A program made the translations under genes and the position numbers. Shown here piece after piece: positions 1-7,477 of a stretch of 11,087 nucleotides of DNA. Position 1 is the stretch's first letter; every line of letters begins with the position of its first letter. Source of the DNA: Acanthaster planci (taxonomy: Eukaryota; Echinodermata; Asteroidea; Valvatida; Acanthasteridae). The stretch spans positions 1 to 11,087 of the forward strand of contig NW_019091998.1 in assembly GCF_001949145.1 (NCBI RefSeq), written 5' to 3'. The notes beneath the pieces were generated by a model that was not told the DNA's origin, did not search any database, and worked only from the letters and a program-made list of their open reading frames with translations.

Positions 1-869
1 TAACTGACTTGATAACATCAAACTTTGGTTATGGCTAGCAACTAAAATGCCCATTGGAAAATATGTAACTCAGCTGGTCAAGAAAAAATATGTTTGGGGT
101 GACATTCTTACAAAATACATTGCATAGACCTTTTGACGATTTAAAACCAGCTTATTTTATTAAGCCTTTAATGGAAAAATATCACTTCCCGTAATTGACC
201 TTCCTTTCTTCATTCTTCTACAAAACTATGTTTTGCCTGAATTGTAAATTTGTAGTACTGGAATTGTTTTTTAATTTTTGGTTTGAGTTAGACGGGGCTC
301 CGCAGTTTATAGTGCAGGGGATTAATTCTAGAAGGCTAACATGACACCAATGTGTCTCCTCATGATCACCTGTACACATTCACAATTTGTTATACACACC
401 GAAGGGAAGTGCGTGTTGCACCTGAGACTTCTGTAGAGCCATCTTAGGCTGTAGGGCGGTAGTAGGATAGTTTGCTTACCTGTGCGGCAAGAATTCCCCA
501 TTGTTATTTAAATAGTCAATTTTCAGAAGAAAAGACACAGCAAGACCTCGTGAACACAGTAATAGCCCTACGTACTGACTGTGTTCACATCAGCTGGTGG
601 GATAGAAAAGGCGTCGTTGTATGTCATGGGTGGGAGAAATAGTGCACGGGTAAGTTACAATTCATCGCGAATGCAAGGTGCAATCTTGATACCGTCTCCA
701 ATTGTGGAGGAAACTTTCCACAGAAGATTTAAAGCGACGGTTACAAAAAACATTTGTCCTCTTGAAACACCTCCATTCTATCCCAATATGATATTACAGT
801 GAACACTACGATACGTGATCATTTTCAGAGTGGGAAAAGTAACATATTGTTGTATGTTGTTTGTTGCAG
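1..869 (+). other. Probable last intron of the SLC16-like gene (3' part)
   Basis: This stretch is AT-rich, with no convincing coding frame on either strand; its short open frames have no recognisable composition or motif. It ends in a usable acceptor, a T/G-rich tract followed by CAG at 867-869, directly before the transporter exon. I read it as the 3' part of an intron whose donor lies outside the window. An 11-bp hairpin lies at 550-588 and is listed separately. The intron call is inferred from the acceptor and the downstream exon. Confidence 0.55.
550..588. repeat. Inverted repeat, 11-bp perfect stem
   Basis: GTGAACACAGT (550-560) and ACTGTGTTCAC (578-588) are exact reverse complements with a 17-nt loop. 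The position is in a probable intron. It may be a remnant of a transposon end or chance; nothing in the neighbourhood explains it. Confidence 0.6.
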
Positions 870-997
870 GGTTGATCTTCGACCTTACTGGAAGCTACGA
901 CCTGGCATTCGTCATCTTGGGATGTGTGTCGATTCTACCGCTGGTGTCGCTCTTTGCGGAAGCGCTTTTAAGCCGACGAAAGAAGCGACCACTTTAA
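870..997 (+). CDS. Last coding exon of a monocarboxylate-transporter-like protein (SLC16/MFS family), partial
   Basis: The exon begins after TTGTTGCAG and splits a Gly codon (phase 1), then runs to TAA at 995-997. It encodes about 43 residues starting GLIFDLTGSYDLAF, followed by a hydrophobic stretch (VILGCVSILPLVSLFAEALL) and a basic tail (SRRKKRPL). In SLC16-type transporters the last membrane helix follows a G-x-[IL]-[FY]-D-x-T-x-S-Y-D motif, and the helix is followed by a charged cytoplasmic C-terminus, as here. The product would be a 12-helix plasma-membrane permease for monocarboxylates or related solutes. Substrate cannot be inferred from one exon, and the other exons lie upstream of the window. 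The family call is reasonably firm; the subfamily is unknown. Confidence 0.72.
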
Positions 998-1642
998 ATG
1001 TCCTCGACACTGTTGGTCACATATTCGTTAAGTGGCTAAGATAAGTGGCGTATTTTTAGACAATTCTGCAAATATTATTCATAAATGTGACCTGTCACAA
1101 CAAAATGAGCTGAAAGTCGGAATTCTCAAAAATTGAGATATAGTTTTATTTTTTAAATCAGCAGAAAGAGAGATTTTCAATGTTGTGTACATGGAACACT
1201 TTGGGTATAAGGTGACTGCATGGCATTATTATGGCAGCTTTGCGTCTTTATGTCTCACATTATTTCAACATTTCTGACCATGCACAAATAATGCTATCAT
1301 CGAAAATGCTGAGAAAATGGCAATTTTAAATATCTGATCCTGCTAACAAAATTGGAATTAAATGGAAGGGTTAATCTTTCAAAATATTACATGATGTCAA
1401 AGTTGACCTCAACTTCAATATTTGACTGTGAAAACAGGAAAGAGCTTTAATTCCAATTTAGGAATTGACATGAAAATTTTCGTAATATTTTTTACATAAA
1501 ATATAGTCAACGAGAGATTCAAGCAGATTGTCCTTCATGTCTGGTGTCATTCCTTTTGCAGTATGTATAAACAATTCTAATGTTTGTATGCTTTGCAATA
1601 TTAATCAGAAATATGGCAACCAAATATAGCTTGTTACAGCTT

Positions 1643-1672
1643 CTTTTTAACTGTGAAGACTTTTTAACTGTG
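1643..1672. repeat. Short tandem direct repeat (13-bp core, 17-bp period)
   Basis: CTTTTTAACTGTG occurs at 1643-1655 and again at 1660-1672, separated by AAGA. This probably reflects replication slippage in intergenic or UTR sequence. No function is implied. Confidence 0.7.
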
Positions 1673-2444
1673 CTGCGGAGTATAATTGTAACATAGGTGA
1701 AGCGCCTTTGTGAAGGCGTAAGTTCTTGTGATTAAAAAAGTGTGGCCCTGTATCAAGTGTATTTGTCCCCTTGTTACCGTCAATTTTCATAGTGCCGGTA
1801 TACTGTTAAACTTAGTGCCAAGTCGGTACGGATTTTTTTCTTTTAAAGCAATATTGCTGCAATTAACACGGTAATACCGGTAATTTCACCTCCATGCGGG
1901 GACGTTTGGTGGCACAGGTGTAATTTTACTGGGGGGGGCAAAAGGGGCCACCAACATCTTATGGGGGAACAAGCTTTCAGTAGTGATTTTTTGTTAGAGG
2001 GCAAGCTTTCGTTACTTTTGTTTAATATCTATTCATCCGTTGATCCCTTTATTTTGGTGGATTGGCCTGGGGGTAACAAGTTGTCAGTTTTGTACACAAC
2101 ACACGGCTTGTTTATAAATTGCATGTGAGCACTGTGCTGGCTACAGATCCCAGAGTGCTCAAATTTTATGAATAACCAAATAAATCAAGTGTTCTATTGC
2201 TGCCACTAGAAGCAATTCAATTGTGTTTTGTGGATCGTTATTTTTCTCTTTTTTTTGGTAACAAGAGTGTGGCCTTTAAGAGACACGGCGCGCTATAAAG
2301 AGCGGTGAACTTTGACAAGGTTACCGATTGTTCGAAATTCCCCGTGTCATTGCTCAAACGCAGTTGTTTGATTAAGCTGAGTTCAAAATATACCTTCAAA
2401 TTTGTTTTCCAAAGGGTGGTTCGATGAAATTTGCTCTCCATGTA

Positions 2445-2462
2445 GGGTGGGTTGGGGGTGGG
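2445..2462 (+). other. Canonical G-quadruplex motif
   Basis: Four G-runs of at least 3 are separated by loops of 1, 2 and 1 nt (GGG-T-GGG-TT-GGGGG-T-GGG), which fits the standard G3+N1-7 pattern. A fifth run, GGGGG, lies near 2472-2476. It is surrounded by AT-rich sequence. Whether it folds, or matters to the upstream gene, is unknown. Confidence 0.6.
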
Positions 2463-2587
2463 CGTTAGGCTGGGGGAGTTATGATACATGTCTTGACCGG
2501 GATCACAGACGGAAATACTACCTGTTTATATCTAATGGAAAACAGAGCTTAAAGAGAACATTGGACCATCCTAGTCTAAGTCTATTA

Positions 2588-3110
2588 CATAATAATAATA
2601 ATGATAATAACCTATGATAATTGACATTTATAAAGCACTCGATCCATCAAGCTGCTCCAAGGCGCGGTACGTCAAAATATAAATAAATGAATATAACCTA
2701 CATGTACCATAATTAAAATCAGTACTAAGAAACCTAATATGCTTTAAAAAAGGTGCATCTTCAACCTGGTCTTGGAACTCTCCACATTCCTAGATTCCCT
2801 GATATGACCTTCAAGCTAGTTCCAGAGAGGTGGACCAGCCACAGAAAATAAACTCTCGCCATCAGAAGACAGCCTAGTTTTTGGAAGAGTAAGCCTAGAC
2901 GAGTCCAGCGCGGAACGAGTGAATCGACTAGGAATCCTAACATCAAGCAAATCACTTAAATAACTGGAGCACTGTCGTGGAGACATTTAAAGATCAGGAG
3001 ACACACTTTAAAAAATACCCTCTATTTTACTGGCAACCAATGTAATTGCATCAGAGCAGGCGCAATGTGGTCATATTTCTTGCAATTAGTGAGTAACCTT
3101 GCTGCAGCAA
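2588..3110 (+). repeat. Dispersed non-coding repeat, about 0.5 kb (family not named)
   Basis: It begins with an (AAT)n tract (about 2590-2611), then a TTTATAAAGCAC...CAAGGCGCGGTAC segment that resembles the common 'TTATATAGCGC...AAGCGCTTTACA' head. In order there follow the phrases GTTCCAGAGAGGTGG, ACATTTAAAGATCAGGAG, TTACTGGCAACCAATG and GGCGCAATGTGGTCATATTTCTTG. This order matches a dispersed repeat I recall from fish and marine invertebrate genomes, where versions of 'gttccagagggtgg', 'tggcagccagtg' and 'gatgtggtc' occur in the same sequence. The copy is diverged and has no coding capacity. The 3' end near 3110 is approximate. Recognition is from memory, so the family name is left open. 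Confidence 0.6.
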
Positions 3111-3430
3111 GGGCTGTCGCCGATCGACCTATTCAAACAGGTACTGTCTACTTTTGTATGACCATGTGCACTGAAATGATAGTCAAATGTTTTGTCTTGG
3201 GATCAAATCTTTCACGGCAAGATGCATTTGTACAGACTGGGCAGGGTGTGGCGATTTTGTTTTAGTCGGCAACTCTCCAAACTTACTGTGTGTCCAGTTG
3301 TTTAGAATCAGATAATTGCATCGTAATACTTTCTTCCCACTGGCCGGTTGTGTTACCGTAAACCAAAATAAACTGTTCTGCACGAATCAATGAAGGTGAG
3401 GTAGCAGGTTCAAATCCCTCTCCAGTAAAT
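3111..3430. other. Intergenic DNA with an isolated B-box-like motif
   Basis: I see no gene. At 3407-3417 the sequence GGTTCAAATCC matches the internal RNA polymerase III B box and the T-loop of tRNAs. The putative T stem (3404-3408 with 3416-3420) has only three of five pairs, and I find no A box or acceptor stem upstream. It could be a chance match or the remnant of a tRNA-derived SINE next to the LINE fragment. Confidence 0.35.
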
Positions 3431-3622
3431 TTCTTTGTTCATCTTCATAATCATTTAAAAGCACCTAATCAGTTTCCCTTTGAAAGTTGTTTCAAGAGTA
3501 TAATTACTGAAAACATTGAACTTTTAACAGTACAAAAGAAGCTGATGAGACTCATTACAATTTCCAATTTTAGAGAACATAATGTGCCTCTTTTAAGACA
3601 TGGCAAACAATTATTTTATTAA
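3431..3622 (+). pseudogene. Remnant of a non-LTR (LINE) reverse transcriptase, C-terminal part
   Basis: One frame stays open for about 63 codons and ends at TAA 3620-3622. It contains IELLTVQKKLMRLITISNF then REHNVPLLRHGKQLF. Many non-LTR retrotransposons have, after the RT palm, a region with 'LQKKAVRII....H..PLF..L.IL' that this resembles. There is no catalytic motif and no upstream coding sequence, so this is a short relic. The true left boundary is not visible; the frame is also open further upstream. It is followed by A-rich sequence. Clade cannot be assigned. Confidence 0.55.
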
Positions 3623-3934
3623 CAACAACAGTAGAACAAAAACAGGGAAAATGAATAGTGAAAATGATAAACCAAATAATGAAAACAATATTGGAGTTTT
3701 ATGTTAACTTAAAGCTTCTTCTCCCTCATGATGTACTATTTACCACTTTAATACTACTACCACTTTACCAGACAGCACAAGAAACTTCTTTATTCTTTTG
3801 CACGCACTACTCCTACACAAAATACAGCCAAGTGTGACGGCCCGGGCTGTGGAATCCCTGCATGACGCCTCTATAAAGAATCTAGGGAACCTACAAACAA
3901 TCAAACGTAAATATAGGGTAAATATAGGTGTGAA
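3623..3934. other. Left flank and ill-defined 3' boundary of the gypsy-type element
   Basis: AT-rich DNA changes to mixed and then GC-rich sequence between about 3833 and 3940. A segment starting TGTGACGGCCCGGGCTG at 3831 looks LTR-like (a TG start, with CTATAAA near 3870), but no second copy is present. An 11-bp tandem duplication lies at 3908-3929 (TAAATATAGGG/TAAATATAGGT). No copy of the 8405-8674 LTR is found here, although the 3' LTR would be expected near this end. Confidence 0.45.
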
Positions 3935-4364
3935 GCACCCGGGTCCGGAATTGGCGGTGGCCGCGGAGGTCCAGGCCAGCGGGGGCTACCTCCAACCGCC
4001 ACTTGTTGTGGTGATGTTCACAGAGGGGTGGGTCCATCGTGGTGTCTGCATCTCTTGTGGCCCGCTCCTCTTGCAGGGTGGCTCGCAACCCCAGTTGCAA
4101 GCGGACCCCTCCCGCATACGTCACCCACGAGCCGGGGGGCAGACTCCGGTGGCCCCCGCTCCAAACCACGGCTGGGGGTTCTTCCTCAGTCTGCGTCCCC
4201 GTCCCAACTGAGCGGTGCAGTGGGGCGGTCCCGGCCGCAGCGGCCGCTGCGGGGGGCCCGAGGGCCCGAGGCCGCACCGGAAGGCGAGTCCGACTGGTCT
4301 CGCCGTTCCGGCCGGCATCGTGACCCCTGCCTTCGGCGCCGAGAGGGCACCAGCGAGGGCTCAC
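3891..4364 (-). pseudogene. Accessory reading frame 2 of the retroelement, unrecognised, probably frameshifted from the zinc-finger ORF
   Basis: This frame is open on the minus strand from the end of the zinc-finger ORF to TAG near 3891; it overlaps the zinc-finger stop codon in the -1 frame and has no proper ATG at its edge (a GTG lies at 4364-4362). Its second half reads like protein: SVGTGTQTEEEPPAVVW, then GSWVTYAGGVRLQLGLRATL, then MDPPLCEHHHNKWRLEV and GLDLRGHRQFRTRV. The last residues (YIYPIFTF) come from the low-GC boundary and are probably not native. Possible readings: the original C-terminus of the zinc-finger protein displaced by a one-base frameshift, a second exon, or an open non-coding frame in GC-rich DNA. 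I recognise no family. A GTGAGC donor-like site falls at the overlap, but the one acceptor-like site I tested (CCCCGCAG near 4235) does not join in phase. Confidence 0.35.
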
Positions 4365-4705
4365 CCGCGGCAGGTGAATGGGAGCGGGCCCGGGCGGCTC
4401 CCCCCTGAGGGCAGGCAGGGGGGTGGCTGCTCCTCGAGGAACTCGTCACCCCCCGACTCCCCGTCACTGGTGAAGACCTCCAGGACGTCAGGATCCTCTT
4501 CCTGGACCTGGCGGACAAGGACATGGTTGCAGCGTCGGTGGTACCGATCCTGCATGTCCGAGCGGTAGAAGCAGCGGCCACACCCCTGCTCACAGGTATA
4601 GGGCCAGGTGGCGAACAGCTCCGGACAACCCGTCCTCAGGTGTCGCCGCAAATTGGTCTGCTGACGGAATTCCCGCCGACAGTGCGGGCAGGCCAACCGG
4701 TACAT
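4361..4705 (-). CDS. Zinc-finger accessory protein of the gypsy-type element (114 aa)
   Basis: The ORF starts at ATG 4705-4703 and ends at TGA 4363-4361. Residues about 6-27 form a finger CPHCRREF...LRRHLRTGC (C-x2-C-x12-H-x4-C, the C2HC variant). Residues about 38-61 hold a second, less regular finger, CEQGCGRCFYRSDMQDRYHRRC followed by NH, with Cys, Cys, His and a Cys or His ligand. An acidic tail follows (EEDPDVLEVFTSDGESGGDEFLEE). A basic, Arg-rich finger part plus an acidic tail would suit a nucleic-acid-binding or regulatory nuclear protein; this is inference. It sits where retroviral-type elements place env or accessory genes and follows a strong 3' splice site one base before the ATG, so it was probably made from a spliced RNA. 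Unlike gag and pol, this ORF has no stop or obvious frame break until its end. It could instead be an N-terminal part of a longer protein continuing into the adjacent frame. Confidence 0.68.
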   Translation of the reverse strand: MYRLACPHCRREFRQQTNLRRHLRTGCPELFATWPYTCEQGCGRCFYRSDMQDRYHRRCNHVLVRQVQEEDPDVLEVFTSDGESGGDEFLEEQPPPCLPSGGSRPGPLPFTCRG

Positions 4706-4742
4706 CCTGGGGAGAGAAACAGAGGGAGATTCAGGAGTTAGC
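4706..4742 (-). promoter_or_regulatory. 3' splice site before the zinc-finger ORF (branch point, pyrimidine tract, AG)
   Basis: Read on the minus strand: GCTAAC (branch-point-like, adenosine near 4738), then the pyrimidine-rich TCTCCCTCTGTTTCTCTCCCC, then AG at 4708-4707, one G, and the ATG of the zinc-finger ORF. The branch-to-AG distance is about 31 nt, a normal spacing in animals. All parts of an animal acceptor are present, and the coding frame starts immediately after it. This suggests a subgenomic spliced mRNA joining the LTR leader to this ORF. No transcript evidence is available. Confidence 0.65.
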
Positions 4743-4949
4743 GTGGAGCAGAATCGCGCCGGGCGCCGAACCTGCCGCCCCTAGTGAGTCACGCGCGCTC
4801 CCCCCGCCCCCCGCTCGCACGGTGATGGCTCCGCCTTCGCGCTGCCTCCCTGGCAGCTTGTGTCTGAATTCTCCCCGCTCGACACGCCGCCACTCCGGCC
4901 CAGGTGTCCCGACTTCGCCCCGTCAATAGGTTCCAGTGCGGTCACTTCG
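4743..4949 (-). other. Non-coding GC-rich spacer between pol and the accessory gene
   Basis: No frame here resembles a known protein. It lies between the last in-frame open stretch of pol and the splice acceptor, so it is most simply explained as 3' pol or untranslated spacer, forming the end of the inferred intron. Confidence 0.4.
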
Positions 4950-5087
4950 TCAACGGGGGGAGACGGCCCCCGCGGTCAGGACTGAGGGTCGGATCCGTTG
5001 GCTCCTTGCCCCCCTGCCCCCGCTGGCGCCTCCTCGGCCAAGGCTCCGCCGGCTGCGCACTTGCACCATCCAAGCTGCACGCACGAT
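4950..5087 (-). pseudogene. Possible read-on C-terminal tail of pol
   Basis: After the TAG at 5090-5088 the same frame stays open until TGA at 4952-4950 (about 45 codons, Arg/Gly/Ser-rich). If the TAG is a recent nonsense change, this would be the native end of pol. The composition is simple and there is no motif, so it may equally be non-coding. Confidence 0.25.
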
Positions 5088-5792
5088 CTAAGCCTTTGCT
5101 CGGGAGCTACGCTGCACTTTGTAGGTCACGTCGTTGAGGCATTGTAGCACCACGAAGGGTAAGTCCCACCACTCTTGCAGCTTGGGGAAGCGGCCAACCT
5201 TCTTCTTTGGGGTGAACAGCCAAACAGCCTCGCCGGGCTCAAACCGACCCTCCTGGGCGCGACGGTCGTACTGCAGCTTTTGGTAGCTCTGAGTCCGCCT
5301 CAGGTGTCACCGGGCAAACTAATGGGCCCACGTGAGCTTTGCTCTCAGCTCGTCGACGTAATTTAGTGCATTGGTAGTCTCCGTCCGTTCCTCCGGTGAC
5401 CCCACAATGACGTCCAGGGGACGTCCCACCTCCCTCCCGAGCATGAGCATGTTCGGGGTGAGCCTGGTGCTATCGTGCTGGGAGGAGCGGTAGGCTATCA
5501 GGACGTAGGGAAGATGCTCGTCCCAGTCATCCTGATTCTCATCCACAAACATGCTCAGCATGGACTTCACTGTACGATTGAATTGCTTGACCATGCCGTC
5601 GGACTGGGGGTGGAACAGAGTCGTCCTGGTCTTGTGGATGCCCAACAGTTGGCAGACCCCACGGAACAGGCCCACCTCGAAAACCCGCCCTTGGTCCGTG
5701 TGGATCTCCAGGGGTGTTAGTTTGAGTCCGGCGGTCCAGAACCACCACAGTACCGTGACCAGCCTCTGGTAGTGCTCCTCAAAGGTCCCCCC
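5088..5792 (-). pseudogene. Pol 3' part: RT tail fused in frame to integrase core and C-terminal domain (internally deleted)
   Basis: One minus frame contains [12 protein letters not shown] and AGLKLTP, typical of the RT segment just after YLDD, and then switches to EIHTDQGRVFE, the second catalytic Asp region of the integrase (Asp codon 5696-5694). The intervening RT end, RNase H, integrase HHCC zinc-binding domain and first catalytic Asp are missing. The core continues with LLGIHKTRTTLFHPQSDGMV; the residue at the DX35E Glu position is Lys (codon 5588-5586). After TAG at 5321-5319 and TGA at 5312-5310 the same frame resumes with RTQSYQKLQYDRRA, EPGEAVWLFTPKK and WWDLPFVVLQCLNDVTYKVQ, matching the GPY/F-type C-terminal domain, although 'GPY' is degenerate (DLPF). 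It ends at TAG 5090-5088. No chromodomain is seen. Function would have been insertion of element cDNA; this copy cannot do it. Confidence 0.85.
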
Positions 5793-6012
5793 TAACTATC
5801 ACGTCATCCAGGTAGACGACGGCCACTTGCCACTGGAGACCCCGCAGGACGCGCTCCATCAGACGCTCGAAGGTGGCCAGAGCGTTACAGAGCCCGAAGG
5901 GCATCACGGTAAACTGGTAGAGGCCGCTCTGTGTCCCGAATGCCGTCTTCTCGTTGTCAACCTCCGCCATGCGGACCTGCCAGTACCCGCTGGCCAAGTC
6001 CAGGGTGCTGAA
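5779..6012 (-). pseudogene. Reverse transcriptase palm with YLDD motif (frame 2 of the broken RT)
   Basis: The frame opens after TAG (in GGTAGTTC near 6013) and reads [35 protein letters not shown], then LMERVLRGL and VYLDDVIV. These are the classical Ty3/gypsy RT blocks: LDL with the first catalytic Asp, the F.VMPFGL block, and YxDD with both catalytic Asp residues present (YLDD at 5814-5803). It ends at TGA 5781-5779 because of a frame change in a run of six C (5787-5792 on the plus strand). Upstream RT sequence is in another frame. The enzyme would copy element RNA to DNA. Confidence 0.88.
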
Positions 6013-6047
6013 CTACCTGGCTCACTCGAGTTCGTCTAAGTTATCCT

Positions 6048-6239
6048 CTATCCGAGGGATGGGTAGGCATCCTTCAGGGTGGCTGCGTTGACCCGCCGGT
6101 GGTCCACGCAGAAGCGGAGAGACCCCTCCTTCTTCCGCACCAGGACCACCGGCGACGACCACGGGCTGTGCGACGGTTCGATTAAACCATCCACCAGCAT
6201 CTCTTCCACCTGACTCTGGGCCTCCAACCACTTGGGGAT
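6048..6239 (-). pseudogene. Reverse transcriptase fingers region (frame 1 of the broken RT)
   Basis: This frame reads PKWLEAQSQVEEMLVDGLI, EPSHSPWSSPVVLVRKKEGS and RFCVDHRRVNAATLKDAYPS before TAG at 6050-6048. It matches the N-terminal RT blocks of Ty3/gypsy elements ('I.PS.SPW.SPVVLV.KK.G..R.C.DYR.LN..T..D.YP'). It is shifted relative to both the protease frame upstream and the YLDD frame downstream, so at least two frame changes disrupt RT. Confidence 0.82.
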
Positions 6240-6789
6240 CGGAAGCCGCTGGGGAGGTTGCCTGATGGGTGGCGTCGTCAGTGTGTTGATTGGGTGGTGG
6301 GCCCAGTCGGTTTTGCCGAGCCACTGGCAAGGCCCCTTGACTGGTATCCATGAAGCCCGTCGTGACGGCCACCCGGCAATGGTCTGTGGCCGCCAGGCTG
6401 GGGTACACTATTCCAACTCCTCGGGCACGATCTCCGCACACTTTCCCATTCACGATCGCCTCGGGGATTACCACGCTCTCGGCCACTTGGACCCGTGCCA
6501 CCACCGGCTTGCAGCTCGGCCCCTCCAGGAGAACCAGCTTGCCGTCAACCACAAGTGAGTTGTTGCTCCACCTCCACTCGCAGCGGTGTTTAGCCATGAA
6601 GTCTATCCCCACAATGACGTCGGGTTCGATGTCCGCCACCGTGTAGGTGTGTAGGGTGCACTGGTCCCCCAGTTGGAGTTTGAAGTCGAATCGGGCTACC
6701 ATCAGCCTTCTGCAGAGTCGGTCCAGCTGGCTGCAATCTGGGTTTGTCGGCGCCTGTAAGTGCGTAGTAGACCCTGGCCGACACGACAC
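6240..6789 (-). pseudogene. Protease C-terminal part and protease-RT linker
   Basis: The minus frame open from 6789 contains RFDFKLQLGDQCTLHTYTV and EPDVIVGIDFMAKHRCEW, which match the second half of the retroelement aspartic protease ('...DVILGMDFL..' block). About 100 residues of Pro/Gly/Ser-rich linker follow before the RT blocks, which lie in another frame; the open frame formally continues to 6022. The first half of the protease is in the frame of 7477-6590, so a frame change occurs near 6700. Confidence 0.7.
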
Positions 6790-7477
6790 TTACGGCCGCC
6801 TCCGTGTCAAGTAGCAACCGTAATGTCTTGCCGGCCAGCTTGCCGGTGGCGTAGTTGGCCCGGTTCGCCAGAGCCACCAGCGTCTGCCTGTGTCGGGCCA
6901 CTGGCCCTGTTTCTGCCGCCAACGGAGGCGCAGGGGTCGGCTCCGGCGGCGTCGTCAAGACTGGCTCCGCCTGCAGCCGGCCCAGGACTGCACCGCCCTT
7001 CCCCTTTCCGCGCGGGCAATCCCGGCGGAAATGTCCATACTCGCGGCAACAGTAGCACTGGACCCGCCAGGGGGCGCCCGACGAGGGTGGATCTCCACCC
7101 GCCACTCCCGCCTTAACCGGCGTACCTGTGGAGGGTTCCTCAACCACCCGTACCTCCTTGGCCCCGATCCTACCCTTCCGCTGATGTGCCTGGGACTCCA
7201 AAAAGGCCTCCATCTCAGTGGCCCGGGTAATCGCCTCCGCAAGGGTCGTGGCCTTCCTGGCGAAGACATGGCGCTGCAATTGTTCGTCCCCCAGGGCGTT
7301 CCAGAAGGCCTTCACCGCCAGATCTTCGCGCGCCTGTGTGGGCAAGGTGGGGTAACTCCGGAGGACTAACCGTCGGATGGACCTCCCAAGTTCTCCTAGG
7401 GACTCTCCCCGCGCGGGGATCCGCCCTAATCGCGCCACCCGTCGCAGTTTCGCCGCGCGGGGGCGTCTGCATCTCAC
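6590..7477 (-). pseudogene. Gag C-terminal half with CCHC knuckle, followed by protease N-terminal half
   Basis: Residues about 24-95 of this frame (GESLGELGRSIRRLVLRSYP, EDLAVKAFWNALGDEQLQ, TLAEAITRATEMEAFLESQ) match the capsid-like C-terminal part of gypsy gag. CYCCREYGHFRRDC at 7057-7016 is a perfect C-x2-C-x4-H-x4-C nucleocapsid zinc knuckle, followed by a basic stretch (PRGKGKGG). Gag and protease lie in one frame with no stop between them. The protease begins at LVALANRAN and carries KTLRLLLDTEAAVSVVS; the catalytic triad is DTE, not the D-T/S-G of aspartic proteases (Asp codon 6838-6836), explained by a single G-to-A change. The last residues up to 6590 are out of frame with the true protease. 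The upstream end (7477) is where the frame joins broken gag sequence, not a real start. Confidence 0.85.

Larger units (their letters stand above)
998..2587 (+). other. 3' UTR and intergenic DNA, no gene seen
   Basis: This is AT-rich sequence after the transporter stop codon. Possible poly(A) signals are ATTAAA at 1731-1736 and AATAAA at 2179-2184; neither can be chosen without transcript data. It contains a short direct repeat (1643-1655 and 1660-1672), a G-rich tract near 1931-1950 and a canonical G-quadruplex pattern at 2445-2462. The short open frames here show no family resemblance. Confidence 0.5.

Noticed and set aside
581-802. Plus-strand frame of 73 codons in the left AT-rich region as an upstream exon
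   Set aside because: No acceptor or donor fits, and it does not resemble any transporter segment.
2761-2955. Minus-strand open frame of 64 codons
   Set aside because: It lies wholly inside the dispersed non-coding repeat and has no motif.
3404-3420. tRNA gene suggested by GGTTCAAATCC
   Set aside because: Only the T-loop/B box is present. The T stem is imperfect and no D arm, anticodon arm or acceptor stem can be folded around it.
3831-3934. 3' LTR of the minus-strand element beginning TGTGACGG
   Set aside because: The 3' LTR must match the 5' LTR at 8405-8674, and this segment does not; it was left as an unexplained boundary.
4028-4408. Long plus-strand open frames in 3798-4741, for example 4028-4408 and 4215-4568
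   Set aside because: They are antisense shadows in very GC-rich sequence of the element's minus-strand frames. They are Pro/Arg/Gly-rich and have no family motif.
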